DNA of 64,000 nt from Limnoperna fortunei (Eukaryota > Mollusca > Bivalvia > Mytilida > Modiolidae), in contig OX104115.1 in assembly GCA_944474755.1 (NCBI GenBank), forward strand, positions 37,459,080 through 37,523,079, read 5' to 3'. The notes under the pieces are model-generated. The model was not told the DNA's origin. It saw only the letters and a program-made list of their open reading frames with translations, and did not search any database. Shown here in pieces: positions 45,178 through 57,190 of this stretch. The translations under genes and the position numbers were made by a program. The number at the start of each line of letters is the position of its first letter. The stretch's first letter is position 1.

Positions 45178-46523
45178 GGGACATGACATGTTTCAGATTT
45201 TGCTGATTTTCATTTCATAAGTTGCAAATGACCAATGGATCACAAAAATGATGACCTTTTGTTATGATTGACAACGGTTGCCATGGTAACAGAGGCGGTC
45301 ATTTTTTATCATTTCTCATACTGCGAAATATCCTATATTCAATTCCAAATTTGTTATTCAAAAATCAAAGCATATTCAATATAACATTTTATTTGCTTAA
45401 TTCAATGTCTCATTGACAATATTCAAAACATTTTCAAGACTAAACATAAATGTGTAGTCAGAACGAGGCTATGTCAAGCAATCAAGGATTTTCTCTGGAA
45501 TTTTTTTACCAAAAAATTTCCATTTTTGCAACTTTTCTGACTCCATTTTCAGAAAATGCACCAATCACAAATATTCATGATGAATCTAATTACATAAATT
45601 GATGATTAATATTTAAAACTTATAAAAATCTCAATGGGGTAACAAAAGATGTCTTAAGAAAACACTGTCAAAGATTTTAACTTGTGAAAAAAAAGCCATT
45701 TCTTTATTGTTCAATATTTCCACGAAAATACTATTTCTTAGGGTTACATTAAATCATCCTTAATTATTATTTTGAACAGACATCCTTTAAACTTAAAATG
45801 ACATTGAAATCATTTCAGGGTACAGTGTCTCAAGGTCAAGGTCAACTGAAAATTTAGCTTTCAAATATGAAATTCTCGAAGCAAAATCAATTTTAAGTGA
45901 CCTTGAGAACAACACAAGTGACCTTGAAAGTTTTCTAAGGTCATGCTATGTTGAAAAGATCCATTTTAGGCACATATGATGACAACAATTGTTATCTGAG
46001 CTCATATTAGAAGTATGGTCACACATATATTTAAATATCGAAAAATTGCCGTTTTTGTTTTATTACCATGGTAACCAACTTTAATTTTAATCATTAATCT
46101 TTGTAATTATATTCAAGATGAGTATTTGTGATTGGTGCATTTTCTGAAAATGGAGTCAAAAAAGTGGCAAAAATGGTAATATTTTTTACCAAAAATTATA
46201 GAGAATAATGCATTATTCCTTGACATGTTCAGTAGTCTCAGTCTGATCACACATATATTGAAAGTGTTGTAACTGTTTTGAATATTGTCAATGAGATATT
46301 GAATTAAGCAAATAAAAAAATTCTATTGAATATGAATTGATTTTCCCCTGAAAAATTGGGATTTGAATATCGCCCTTTTCACTGCATTTTAGTCGGCCCA
46401 AAATGGCTGCCACAGTTACCATGGCAACCGAAGTAAAATCACAGCAATCAATAACTTGTGATCCAATGGTCAATTTCAACTTATAAAATGAAAATCAGCA
46501 AAATCTGAGACATGTCATGTCTC
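45178..46523. mobile_element. 1.35-kb foldback DNA element
   Basis: Left arm 45178-45620 and right arm 46083-46523 are inverted copies of about 440 bp. Corresponding blocks are gacatgacatgt-tcagattt at the ends, ggttgccatggtaac, gcttaattcaat-tctcattg and gaaaatgcaccaatcacaaa. The loop (45621-46082) has no coding capacity but holds repeats of aaggtcaa / tgaccttga. No clear target duplication. It separates the two halves of the decayed zinc-finger gene. Confidence 0.88.
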
Positions 46524-46564
46524 ACCCTATACAGAAATCCTTTGATCCTTATGGAAAATTGGTG

Positions 46565-46780
46565 TTAACGTCTATATTTGACTTGCACCCTATTTATGTC
46601 TATATCATTTTCATAAAAATAGTTTTGATCATTTTCATCAATGTTTGCGTTTTGTAGAATGTTTACATGCTTTCTCTTAACATGTGATCTATATGAAACC
46701 CATTTCTTCGTACTAAATGAGCAATTCCCCAAACTGCAATGAACATGTTTACTCGAACCCCATTGTATCGATCTATTCAT
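46565..46780 (-). pseudogene. C2H2 finger N-terminal exon of the same gene
   Basis: Starts MNRSIQWGSSKHVHCSLGN and gives one finger, C-x5-C-x12-H-x4-H (CSLGNCSFSTKKWVSYRSHVKRKH, shown here only as spacing), then an acidic linker, FYENDIDINRVQVK. The finger type matches the exon at 54646-54894. A start near 46780 with upstream GC-richer sequence (cgccgcc) looks like a real 5' end. Its body is decayed and split, so I call it a pseudogene. Confidence 0.6.
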
Positions 46781-47171
46781 TGCATCGCTCTATTTATTAA
46801 TCTCGCGAATTCTCATCTTGCGCCGCCTACCGATTGTTTACACACGCTTGAGTGCACAGGTTTACTTTCTCTTTTGTATTTGACCACAGTTATCACCGGA
46901 TCATGTTTAGAGCAGCGGTAAGTACCTTTTATAGCATGTTTTCTCCTTTATCGTCGTTTTTCTGCATGTTTCTGCTAACTGCTTACTAAAGTTTGACAGA
47001 TGTCACGTGACCCTGCTGGCAAAACATTAAAGCATGGAACGCCGTTCTTGTCAAATTTTAACTAACACCTTATTGAAATTTGTGAATAGTTTGTATTTGA
47101 TATTGCAGTCAAAACACATTTTATTGAGCTTCAAAATGTCAATTGTATTTTTTAGGAGCCAGACACTAAGA

Positions 47172-47345
47172 AGAGACTACACTGAGTGGAACTTTAGCCT
47201 ACAGAGCATCAAAACTCTATAATATACCTCCAAAAACACTACGAGACAGAATCTGTGGACGTGTTGCTGCTGACGCTAAAGTGGGACAGGAAACGAATAT
47301 ATACACACGAAGAAGAAAGCTGTATGACCAATCTAACTCAAATTA
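47172..47345 (+). pseudogene. pogo/Tigger-like transposase, HTH part
   Basis: The frame reads SGTLAYRASKLYNIPPKTLR, then DRICGRVAADAKVGQ and TRRRKLYDQ. This is the pipsqueak-type helix-turn-helix (S-RAAS-LYNIP--TL-DR--GR) at the start of pogo-superfamily transposases. An in-frame TAA lies just upstream, and the frame is lost after KLYDQ. It continues in sense at 52310. Confidence 0.8.
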
Positions 47346-49651
47346 AATATTTCACTTGCTCCCTCTTTTTTGTCATTGGTCGCTGCGTTTTAAGATCTAA
47401 CAACATTCATTTTTGATAGTCAACTCAAATTTTAGTTTCAGTTGAGTGATTCTACCAATCAAATACTGGTTTGCTTATCGCACTAGACTTTACTGTCAAA
47501 ATGGCGATGTCCGATGTTCTTTTTAGTTCTCAAGAACTCACATAATGATTTTGGATTGTGTAGTGAATGAAAATGATTGCGTTTCCGTTCTTTTTACAGC
47601 GTTAGGGAAATCCTTTCCATTCAATTTGTATCATATATATTCCAATGAAGATAAAGATGAACAAATCGTCATCTCGCTATTTAATTGAGAGAAGTTGGTC
47701 TGTTTTTGATATTGCTTATGGAGAATAAATTATACAGATGTTCAGAACTTAACGGCGACATAGAAAGGTCAGTACTAAATTATATACGAAAAAATGATTT
47801 TTTTGCACAGTGAGGCACGAATTTTTTAACAAGGAAAAACAGGGATAGATATGGCAAGAAATTAGTGCAGGACTTTTTTAGGACACATATGAGGGGGAGG
47901 GGGGGATTATATATGATCAAAGTTTATAAACATACAACATGGTATCAGTAAAATAGTACTAGTATACACATGTAACTAACGTGGTTAGGAGATTGATAAG
48001 GGGAATGAAAATTAAACATTTGACAAAAACTACTAATAAATTTACTGGTAGACATTAAATGTTCACCGTATATCATTCATGACTTGGTTGACTGTCATCC
48101 AAAAAAGATTAGGGAACTTAGATCACCACAAATGAAACACCATCTCATTTGTAAAAGAAAAGTTGTGGAATTTTTTTTCTAAATACTGACAAACATTTTT
48201 TTAAATTATTTGTCCGAAAAAGGTGTGTGAAAAATAATACTACAAATAAAATAGTTATATAGTTATTAAAGTCACTTAATTCATGTATAAATTAACATGA
48301 TCAACAATTTCTTTTCAGAAGGCTGAAAATTTCAAAGGCGGATATATAGATATCAGTTGTGCATCACCGGAGTCAAGTTAGTGACCCTGTATGAAGAAGT
48401 AATTTTCAAAAGTTCCAAGTTTCTGTTGAAATTATAGATGAGTTTTACATGATGCCAATTTGGTAAGTTGAATGTTTACATCTAGTTTGTTTTTGAATCT
48501 ACTAGTACAATGTATCTTGTAAATAAAAGTTTTAACTTGTATAGATCTTCATAAAGTGAATAGTTGTTTATACGTAAACTCACATCATAGATGTATTCTT
48601 ATGTTCTGTATGAAAGTAATAAAATGCAATATTAATTATCAAGAATTGAAAGGCTTTGCTCAAAGAGTGCAGTGACATGCAGTTTAAAAAAATAGCATGA
48701 TTTTAATATTTATTCACAATACTAAATAAGGTTTTTGTGGTCACATTGTTCAGATAAATACATGTACCTTGATTTACATGTATAACAGCATAGAGACAGC
48801 TTGTAAACTTGGTTCAGTGGCTGTGATAAAAGGTGCTAATCAATTCGTCACTTTGAATTAAAATTATACATAATGGTATAAGAAATTTAAGTTCTTTTTT
48901 TCTTCCAATTGACTGCTCCTATTTTCTCATGTTTTAAAGATGAAGATGATCATAGCTGGCTTTTCTTTTCTGGTCCAAAGTGCTACATGTACTACGTACA
49001 CATACAAAAGAGTTAAACCAGTTGAAAGAAAAGAAATCATTAGTATATTGAGATGTCAGTGTCATGATTTATACACTGTTGGTGGATTACAGGACCTTAC
49101 GAAATAGTATCTTTTCAAAATCAATCATCCATTGCACTTCCAAGTGATATACATGTACCTATATTTTAAACATGTTAAATGCACGGATTGGAAGACATTG
49201 AAATCTTCAGTTGCTTTTATTTTATATTACAATTGTCATCTGCATCAACTGACTTTGAAATTAAAAAAATATCCTGAAAACAAAAACTATCCTTTGATAG
49301 TTTTTCGAAAAACAATTTTATAAATGCAGTGTACATCTGAACTAAAGACCTTGGAATATAACATGTGGAATGCCTGCTTAATGCAGTTGTAAAGAATGCA
49401 ACATATGAAGATAACAAATCTTCAGTATTACTTGATGATCGATAATAAAATATTTAATAACTTGTAAGGATTGTATTTTGTTTACTTAAATTCAGAAAGT
49501 TATTTCATTGATATGACTAAGTCCAGTGAAAAAAATTATTTAAATAAACAAAGTATAAAACTATTGACCAATTATTGGTACCAAGCAAAAAGTGTCATCA
49601 AATACGTACATGCATGTGATTATCAACTACCACACCAAATTTACTTGTAGA
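47346..49651. other. Left part of the segment between the two transposase blocks
   Basis: AT-rich, no gene recognised. It is part of a 5-kb insertion or intron flanked by gctgtatgacca at 47319-47330 and 52323-52334. Confidence 0.4.
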
Positions 49652-49880
49652 AATAAGTTTGTTTATTTGAATGGTATCTAATGCCACTTTTAGCAATTTT
49701 TCAGTAATATAGTCACATCCAGTTTTATTCGTTTAACATGGAAGCACCATGGTGAAAATCCTGACCTTCTGTAGGAAGACTAGCAATCCTTGTAAATTGA
49801 GATTGGATTTGAGCGCACCCTGCTCATAATGAGACACGAACCCGCAACCTCAGAGTTAACAGTAATGTAACCAACTGGGA
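49652..49880 (-). repeat. SINE, worn copy
   Basis: Tail gtttgtttatttgaatggta, body with ggcaatcc-like sequence, and a degraded B-box (cacgaacccgcaacctcag on the plus strand) are recognisable; the A-box end is lost. A second tail-like scrap follows to about 49960. Confidence 0.75.
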
Positions 49881-50154
49881 TTTAACGTCAATTTTTAACA
49901 AATTTTCAATCATATCAATTTACAGTTTTTATTGTCTTGCCTGTGGGGCCTGGAGTCAAAACATATAGGAATCTGACGACTACATAAACACTACATTGGT
50001 TTTATATTTTGGTGAGATTAAGCCTTAGATAATCAAATTTGGTCCAGTGGAAGCTTATTATAAGTACTTTTCAGTCAGTCGCCAGACTTAGACCTCAATT
50101 TCACTGTCCAGTGACTAAATAAAAGTTATTGGATTAGGTCAGTTCCTTCCTAAG

Positions 50155-50330
50155 TAACCATGACAATTATTGGTATAAAGGTAGGAAAATTAGAAATCCT
50201 TGTCAGTTAAGATTGGAGTTGAGCAAACCCTCCCGCAATGAAACTCAAACCTAGAACCTCAGTATTGACTGGCACTTGATAAGTAGTAAGATGACTATGT
50301 TAATCACTCAGCCACAAAAGGGCTCTGAGT
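50155..50330 (-). repeat. SINE, worn copy
   Basis: tagaaatccttgtcagttaagattgg, shown here as a partial match, plus ctcaaacctagaacctcag and cactcagccacaaaagggc correspond to the SINE middle, B-box and A-box. The tail half is missing. Confidence 0.7.
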
Positions 50331-51054
50331 AGACAACTAATACCACTTGAAAGTCATCAAGTCTGTCAAGTCAGACTCTAATTACAAACAACTGAATACA
50401 ATTTGAAGATGAGAAAATGTGTCTTGATGACATTGAAATCTGGCTTAATACTTACTGGTTAACACACCCCTTTTTCTAAGTTCATTCAAGCCAGAAATAT
50501 TTGGCATAGCACTACAAAATTTTGCTAGTGAAGAGATATCATTATGTTGTAATTGTGACAAGTTTCAAAAAGATGTGATGTTATCTTACAAATGCTTCAA
50601 TGCAAAGGTAAACCTGAGGTTGGGCGAACAAAAAAGCAAACCAAAAATCTTTATACCCCAAACGGGGGCAAAAAATACCTTGATTTTACTCATGTACACG
50701 ATATAAATGCAAATAAATTAATGTAGACTTAAACTGAATGCACCGAAGCCAGAGACTGGGGCATTTGACCTTCATTGTGAAAACTAAACTAGTATAGGCA
50801 TATATTAAAGATTCATTTGACATGCTTCACATTTTAGTAATGTACATGTTGTAAACGTGTTGTACATGAATGTTACAACTTTAGTTACCCCAAAGGACAT
50901 TTAAGAATCCTTCCACCTTTGCCTGCGTAAGGTAATTATTCTGGATTGGTCTTTTTGGCATATAATTCATTTTGTTTACATTTGTAACGACACAAAAGAA
51001 AACTTGACTCAATCAAAATAAAATTAAATGTTCCCTCCTTTTTACTATTTAGCA

Positions 51055-51210
51055 AAGTAAAAAAGGGGTTGACTCTTAAATGCACTTTATCATCTACTAT
51101 TGATTATGCGGTTGACTACAACTTTAATGCACAAGGCAGCAGAAGGTTTGGGGTTTTCTCTAGGTGCTCTGGTTCCTCCTAATAAAAACTGAAGGTCATG
51201 AATTTGATGA
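51055..51210 (+). repeat. SINE, worn copy, plus orientation
   Basis: tctactattgattatg, then gggttttctctaggtgctct, then cctcctaataaaaact-aaggtcatg matches the family from the tRNA middle to the body. Both ends are eroded. Confidence 0.6.
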
Positions 51211-51215
51211 AAGTA

Positions 51216-52309
51216 GCAAAAAAAATAATAATAATATTTTAAATTGGACAGCATACTCTACCATGAATGTGAAATCAAATCACATCTAGATCTGGAACAC
51301 TATTTTTTTCAAATAGGAAATTAAAAAGGATATGCATAAAGTTTTACTATAAAAAGTGTGTAAGCCACATGGTTCAGTGGAAGAAATTTCAGTAACTGAA
51401 GCAATTTCAAATATTAACACAAAGGTAAGGTAAGGTATTATGTTTAGTGTGTCATAATTGTAAATTAACAATAAAAAACTGAATAATATCTAGACTGATC
51501 TCTAAGGCAATGAATGGGTTCCTTTGGTTTATGATGGTGTAACATTATACAAAGTAACAAGTCATATAAAGGTACTGTCAAACAGATTTGGTTCAAGAAA
51601 TCATTTTAATGACCAACTTGGTTTTCATGTCATCACATTCGTTTCACTTTTTAGACATGTCCTTCGTATTTTTAACGATATTTTCATGTCTGGGCGTGAT
51701 ATTTGCTGTTTCTGTTAAAAATAATACGTATTTATCCATGTAGAAACTATACTAAAGGCCGATATAAACCGCATGATCCAAAAGCCTTTTTTCCATCAAT
51801 ATATTCGTTGGTGACGGTTTAAATTTAAATGGGAAGCTGTCGGTTAATTTTGTAACTGGAAGACAACTACCTTCATATTACAAAACATTTCATCCCGATT
51901 CCAGTGTGTAAAAATGCTTCCGAGTTCGTTCGATTTCACTTACACCTGGTCCTGGTATAGTTTCGATTTTGCACTAATGAAAATCCAGATAACACACACA
52001 TTGTGATTTTAGGATCGTATGTACAACTTTCGTGACATTGTTTATTCAGTGGAATTTGCTTCAGTTGTGTTTGTTTTCATCTCGGTAACAATCTTTTTGA
52101 CATATTGTAATACTTTATGTACACTTTGGCGTCGAATGGAAAAAGCCGATTTGCCGATATTCCGAATGTATATCCTAAGATTTTCTAGCAGCGATTCTGG
52201 CAAACGGAAAATCTATGCATATGACCCCCTGACGTGACCTTTAATGGGATGTTGCTAGATCTACACGCAGCGACCATAACAAAGAAGGGGTAGCAAGTGA
52301 AAGATTTAT
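51216..52309. other. Right part of the segment between the two transposase blocks
   Basis: No domain or element end recognised. The frame at 52019-52237 is hydrophobic but not supported by context. Confidence 0.4.
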
Positions 52310-53790
52310 TTTTAAGTAGATTGCTGTATGACCATATTACATACATGGCTGATATTGGATTTGGATACAGCAAGACATCAGTCCAGTATATGGCTAAGGA
52401 CTTTACTGATATTTTACTCAAGTCAGCCAAGGCTGAAAAGGCACTGAGCGACAACTTGTTCTATGGGTTTATCAAACGATGGCCAGACCTTAAAACAGCA
52501 AAGCCTCAAAATTAGTATTGACAGGGCCAAGTCAGCGTCTAGGGAAACCCTTGAATTTTATTACAGTGAACTGGACTGTGTATTGACATCAAAGACAAAC
52601 CTTACAAAATTTTTAACATTGATGAGACTGGTGTTTACAGTGAACATTCATCACCTATGATTGTCTGCAGAAAAGACACCGTCCACAGAATATAACATCT
52701 GCCAGATCGTCAACAGTAACAGTAATAGCATCTTGGAATGCAGCAGGCCAGAGAGTTCCTCCATACTAAGTTTTACCTGGGCAAAGATGGAATAAGGAGT
52801 TGTTGAAGGGTGCTTGTCCAAGTTCAGCTGATGAAATGTCCAAGTCAGGCTGGTCAAACTCTATGATATTCCTGAACTACCTCACTGAGCACTGCTTGAA
52901 GGTTTTCCAACTAATACTGAATACCCCACTCTTGTGCTGTATGATGGCCACAGATCACACATTTCTCTGACACTGACAGAATGGGCAAAAAAGCATAACA
53001 TTATCATTTTTGTATTACCTTCTCATTCCAGTCACTTGACTCAGCCTCTAGATGTAGGAATATTTGGACCATTTAAAAAAATTACTCCCAACGTGTCAGA
53101 AGTATATGAAGTCCAGACCAGGAATTAATATCACAAAACATGATATAGCTAAACTCACATCCAGACCTTATCTAAAAGCAGTATCACCTGAAGATCTCAT
53201 ATCCGCATTTAAAAAGACAGGCATCTAATCATTCTGCAGCACAGTCATAAGTGACATCCAAGTGACCCCTTCTACCATCTACAACAACTGTTATGATGAC
53301 TCATCTATACAAGAACCTCAAGTTTCTACTTCTGTGAACTTTTTCTCGAACCAAACAGTTACCAAAGCAGTTAAACCCAAAGAAAGAAAATTCGTGCCAG
53401 CTTTTAAAGTATATGGAAATTTGATGCTTAAAAAATAATGAAATACTTGTCAGTATAGAACAGGTCAATACATCCAAGCAGATCAGCCATGAAAGAAAGG
53501 AAGTTGAGCAAAAAATGCACAACTGAACCAAGGCCTGGAATATCTGGTTAAGGAAGAGTTGGGGTCCGATCAATCTGGAGTCAGAGGAAACTGAATCTGA
53601 GGATGTGGATGATGAGGAGAAATGTTGTATAGGTAACAAGTGGAAGCCAGCTGACTTGAACAAGTATCCATTTATTCCAATTGTTTCCTGGGGTAAACGT
53701 GACAAGAGCTCACACTGGACACACCTCAGGTTATGTGCTGTACGCAGTGACAGCGAGTTCATTTGTCCTCACTTTCTTCCCAATTAAAAC
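52310..53790 (+). pseudogene. pogo/Tigger-like transposase, DDE and C-terminal part
   Basis: The block begins RLLYDHITYMADIGFGYSKT and runs through FYGFIKRWPDLK and SASRETLEFYYSEL. After a frameshift come FNIDETGVYSEH (first Asp), LVLYDGHRSHISL (second Asp) and FVLPSHSSHLTQPLDVGIFG, the third-acid region of the pogo DDD core. After more breaks it ends EEKCCIGNKWKPADLNKYPF, then SSHWTHLRLC and FICPH, a worn PHD-like cysteine/histidine cluster common at the end of this type in marine invertebrates. At least five stops or shifts. The N-terminal HTH is 5 kb upstream. Confidence 0.88.
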
Positions 53791-53977
53791 ATTCAGTTGT
53801 TGCTAAAATGTAATTTGGAAGTATTATTTAACACCTTTTTATTATTTATTATTGTTTAGTCCGAGAAGCCTATTCCGTCCAATGCCTTTTCAGACTTCTC
53901 TAGATGTTTGCCTCTGTTAAAATAATCATCTTAACGTCAATCAAGTTAATTGTAACCTCATTCAAAGCTGCAAAGCT

Positions 53978-54228
53978 GGGGGCCTCGGTGGCAGAGTGGT
54001 CAAGGTAGTTCGTTTACTTTTGATCACGTGGTATGTCAACACTGATATTGCGGGCAGGGTGTACTCGACTCCAATCTTAATTCACAAGGATTGCCAGTTT
54101 TCCTACCGCAGGTCGGGGCTTCTCTCCGGGTACTACGGCTTCCTCACCCAATAAAAGCTAGACGCCATGAAATAGCTGAAAAATTGTTGAAAATGGCGTT
54201 AAAACACCATTCAAACAAACAAACAAAC
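53978..54228 (+). mobile_element. tRNA-headed SINE, copy 5, plus orientation
   Basis: gggcctcggtggcagagtgg (A-box with one change), then a B-box region partly lost, then a body with gtcggggcttctctccgggt, and the tail ccattcaaacaaacaaacaa. Flanks tcattcaaagct (53958-53969) and tcatttaaagct (54230-54241) agree at 11 of 12. Confidence 0.9.
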
Positions 54229-54645
54229 TTCATTTAAAGCTCGTTTCCATCATAACCCATCTTCCCTACTTACACTTTAATTTTAAAACAAATGGTCATA
54301 TGATACGTGATTTTGCTTCTGCTGCAAGGAATCCTGGTATCTAATTAATTCATTGACGTACTAAATTGTTGTTTTGTCTATGGAGAACTCACTGAAGACC
54401 CATGCTCCCATCAAAGTCTAAATCTGTTTAATATTAACAATTTTTCGTTAAAACAAATACTTAAAAACATTAGACTGTTTGCATGGGCTGACAATCTTTA
54501 TACAGTTATGGCCTGCCATACTTTATGCAAAACTACTTATTTCAAACAATGCATCGATATAATGGAGTAACGTCAGAATACACAGTTTTCAATATGGGTG
54601 AATAAATTTGACTTTTAACAGTATGACATATGATTAAAATAGAAA

Positions 54646-54894
54646 TTAACAAGATAAACAGAGACTAGGTATATCAGTGAATGTAACAAAGAAGGAAACC
54701 GAAGTAAGTATTTTTATTAATGTTATAAATGGTTGATGGAAATAAGTAGATCGATACAACCGGTTCCAGGCTACCGTGAAGTTTGGATCGTTCTTATGAA
54801 TGCGTAATTTATGCGATCTGTACTTAGCAGTGTCTTTTGAACTAAAGAAGCACAGAGAACATTGTAGATCGTCCATTATTGTATGCCTTTTCAC
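54646..54894 (-). pseudogene. C2H2 finger exon, same type as at 46565
   Basis: Starts MKRHTIMDDLQCSLCFFSSK; the finger is C-x2-C-x12-H-x4-H, ending HKLRIHKNDPNF. A GT donor (ttcacg|gtagcc) follows PNFT. The finger and its HKNDPNF end are typical of the first exon of the family described at 43139-46780. No downstream exon was found, so this is probably a truncated relative. Confidence 0.5.
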
Positions 54895-55804
54895 ATTAAA
54901 TTGGAAAAGTTATCAAGAGAAACAGACCGAACTTACAATCTAGCCATTGCGGAAACGTAAATAAATAAATTAATTAAGGGAGATAATCTCAGAAAAAAAT
55001 AACATACAAATTTAGACGGAAATTGACATGATGGTAATTTCCAGGATGACCCGTTATTTCATTTTTTTTTCAAAAAACCACAGAGTAAAATTGAAAAAAG
55101 AACTATAGAATAAAAGCTGCATTTTTTACAAATGGTAACTAACTAGCATAACTTTGATTACGATAGAAAAAAATAACCCATGCAATGTCTCAATTAAGAT
55201 TTGCATTGCAAGAATGCTGACAGTTCTATAAATTATATCGCTTGAAAGATTGAATAAAGATTACAAATTATTTAGAGTACTGAATAAAATTTAGATACCA
55301 AATTAAAATCGGCAGCCTAATCAACAATTTTCTTTTTCTCTGTTTTGACTTGTTGGTGAAATGGCGGCTATGCTTGTGGCGTAAATTTCGAGCGCGCTAA
55401 CATTTATCTAACACACGTGATAAGCAATGTAAGAGAAAATTGGCCAATCAGCATCAATGATGTTGTTAATCACCAATGTTTAAAGACGGGTGTTTATTTT
55501 TGACAGTAATTAGATAGCTGGATTAAACATGTGTGTTTATTTTGTGTATAAGAAATTACCCTTGGGTGGCAATATGACACGTGTGTACACATATGGTTCC
55601 ATATATCGACTCTTGAAGCGATGTCAACAAGAATGCATGCTGACACTGGAATTTCGAACGTGCCATTAAGAATCAATGACAATAAGTTTTTTTATTCAAA
55701 GATAACAAAAACATCTTTCTCAGCATATTTCAGTTCCTAAGTACCAAAAAATCTGAACAAAACTACAAACCTTTGTGTCATTACACTTTTTTTTAAACGC
55801 TAGC

Positions 55805-56146
55805 AGGGGCGGATACAGGATTTTCGAAAGGGGTGCGTAAAAAGGGAATATCGGAAAAGGAGGGCCACGCATTTACTGCAAGGAGTCTGGGGGCCTTATT
55901 CAATTGTCGCAATTTCTAAGCTTCAAAATGAATTTATTTAACACAAGGTTTTTATAGTGTTCAGTAACCTGTACTTGGCATGGTATAGAACAGAGATGTC
56001 ATAATAAACGAATAAGTACCGTTAATGCATTAATTTATGGCGAGGACGAGCGGTGGTTGATACCCTCCTTGTTCTTTTTTTTCCTTTCCTTTTTCTTAAA
56101 GGGGGGCATACGCTCCTAACGCCCCCCCCCACTGGATCCACCACTT
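55805..56146. repeat. MITE-like element with GC-rich inverted ends
   Basis: aggggcggatacagg at 55805 and its imperfect inverse ccactggatccacca at 56130-56143 enclose about 340 bp. Inside each end lies a G- or C-run (aaaggggtgcg; acgccccccccc). This agcggggcggatcc-type end is common in marine invertebrate genomes. No target duplication identified. Confidence 0.5.
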
Positions 56147-56564
56147 TTTAATATTGTTTTAAAACAACTTAAACACCGATGCTATTAACATTGAAATTTT
56201 AACGTTAAGCATCTAAATTTAAATATGCATGCTTGTAACATGAATTCTTTGTGCTTTTTTACGAATAAACAAGAAACGACGAGATGGTATGCTCTAAATT
56301 AAAACACTTGTATAATATTGCATGAAAGTTCACGTGTGCCTGTTAAACTCAATGGAAACCAACTACAATTATGCATACAATTACGATAATGCACAGTAAA
56401 ACTCCACCTTATTTTGTCGAATTTTATCGATTTTCACTGGATAAGGATAGCACAAACTTACAATATTAGCTTTTCATTTGATTAGACGAATATCGGTCGC
56501 ACCATAATAAACACCGCCCTCTTTATTTATAACCAATTATTAATGTGCGGGATCTAGGGGGTTA

Positions 56565-56690
56565 TTCATGTTACAAGTAATTTATAGCACCGCCTTCCTC
56601 GTTAGACAAATACACCTTCTCACGCTAAAGCGTTCGAAGGTGTATTTGTCTAACTCAGAAGACTGTGCTATAAATATAACTTATACATGT
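56565..56690. repeat. ~125-bp imperfect hairpin repeat
   Basis: gttagacaaatacaccttc and its exact inverse gaaggtgtatttgtctaac sit at the centre. atttatagcac / gtgctataaat and catgtta-aagta-type pairs extend the arms outward. No coding. Confidence 0.75.
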
Positions 56691-57070
56691 ATATATTAAA
56701 CACAAATGTTCAAAAATGTATACACCAGTGTGTATAATATTAACACTTCTTAAACATTTTAAACGTTGGCAATGTTTACAGTGCATAGTGCTAGGCCATG
56801 TGTTTTGAAATTTCTATAGCCGTTTCTACGAAGATCATATTATTTAATAAATTAAACACATACTGGGGTTTATACGGTTCCCTGAACTCAACACATATTT
56901 ATACTAATTAAAAGCTGGTTTATACTTAAAATATACGTATATGACTGGCTTGCTTTAAAAATGGACAGGTAAAATTTTTTAAGTTCCTTACAACCGAAGG
57001 CTTGTAAATCACTTAGTTTTATACGGTAAGCAGTTGAATTGTTTTTTATAATAACCTTTCTAGTGTTATT
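56691..57070. other. Spacer with ttaaacac-type motifs
   Basis: The part to 56790 ends tttaaacgttggcaatgttt acagtgca, resembling in inverse the start of the 24650-25270 region (tatacactgcaaaaact); otherwise nothing supported. Confidence 0.3.
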
Positions 57071-57074
57071 AAGG

Positions 57075-57190
57075 GCTTCGTGTCCCTGTGATTAAGGTAG
57101 TGAGTAATATACTATTGATCATTTGCCTGTCAAAACTGAGGTTGAAAGTTCCAGTCTGACTGCGGGTATGGTGTCCTTGAACTTAATTGA
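57075..57190 (+). repeat. SINE, worn copy, plus orientation
   Basis: gggcttcgtgtccctgtgat, then ttgatcatttgcctgtcaaa, then a B-box-like gaaagttccagtctgac correspond to the tRNA half. Body and tail are not recognisable. Confidence 0.55.

Noticed and set aside
53301..53762. 153-residue minus-strand open frame
   Set aside because: Shadow of the decayed pogo-like C-terminus, which has recognisable order and cysteine pattern on the plus strand.
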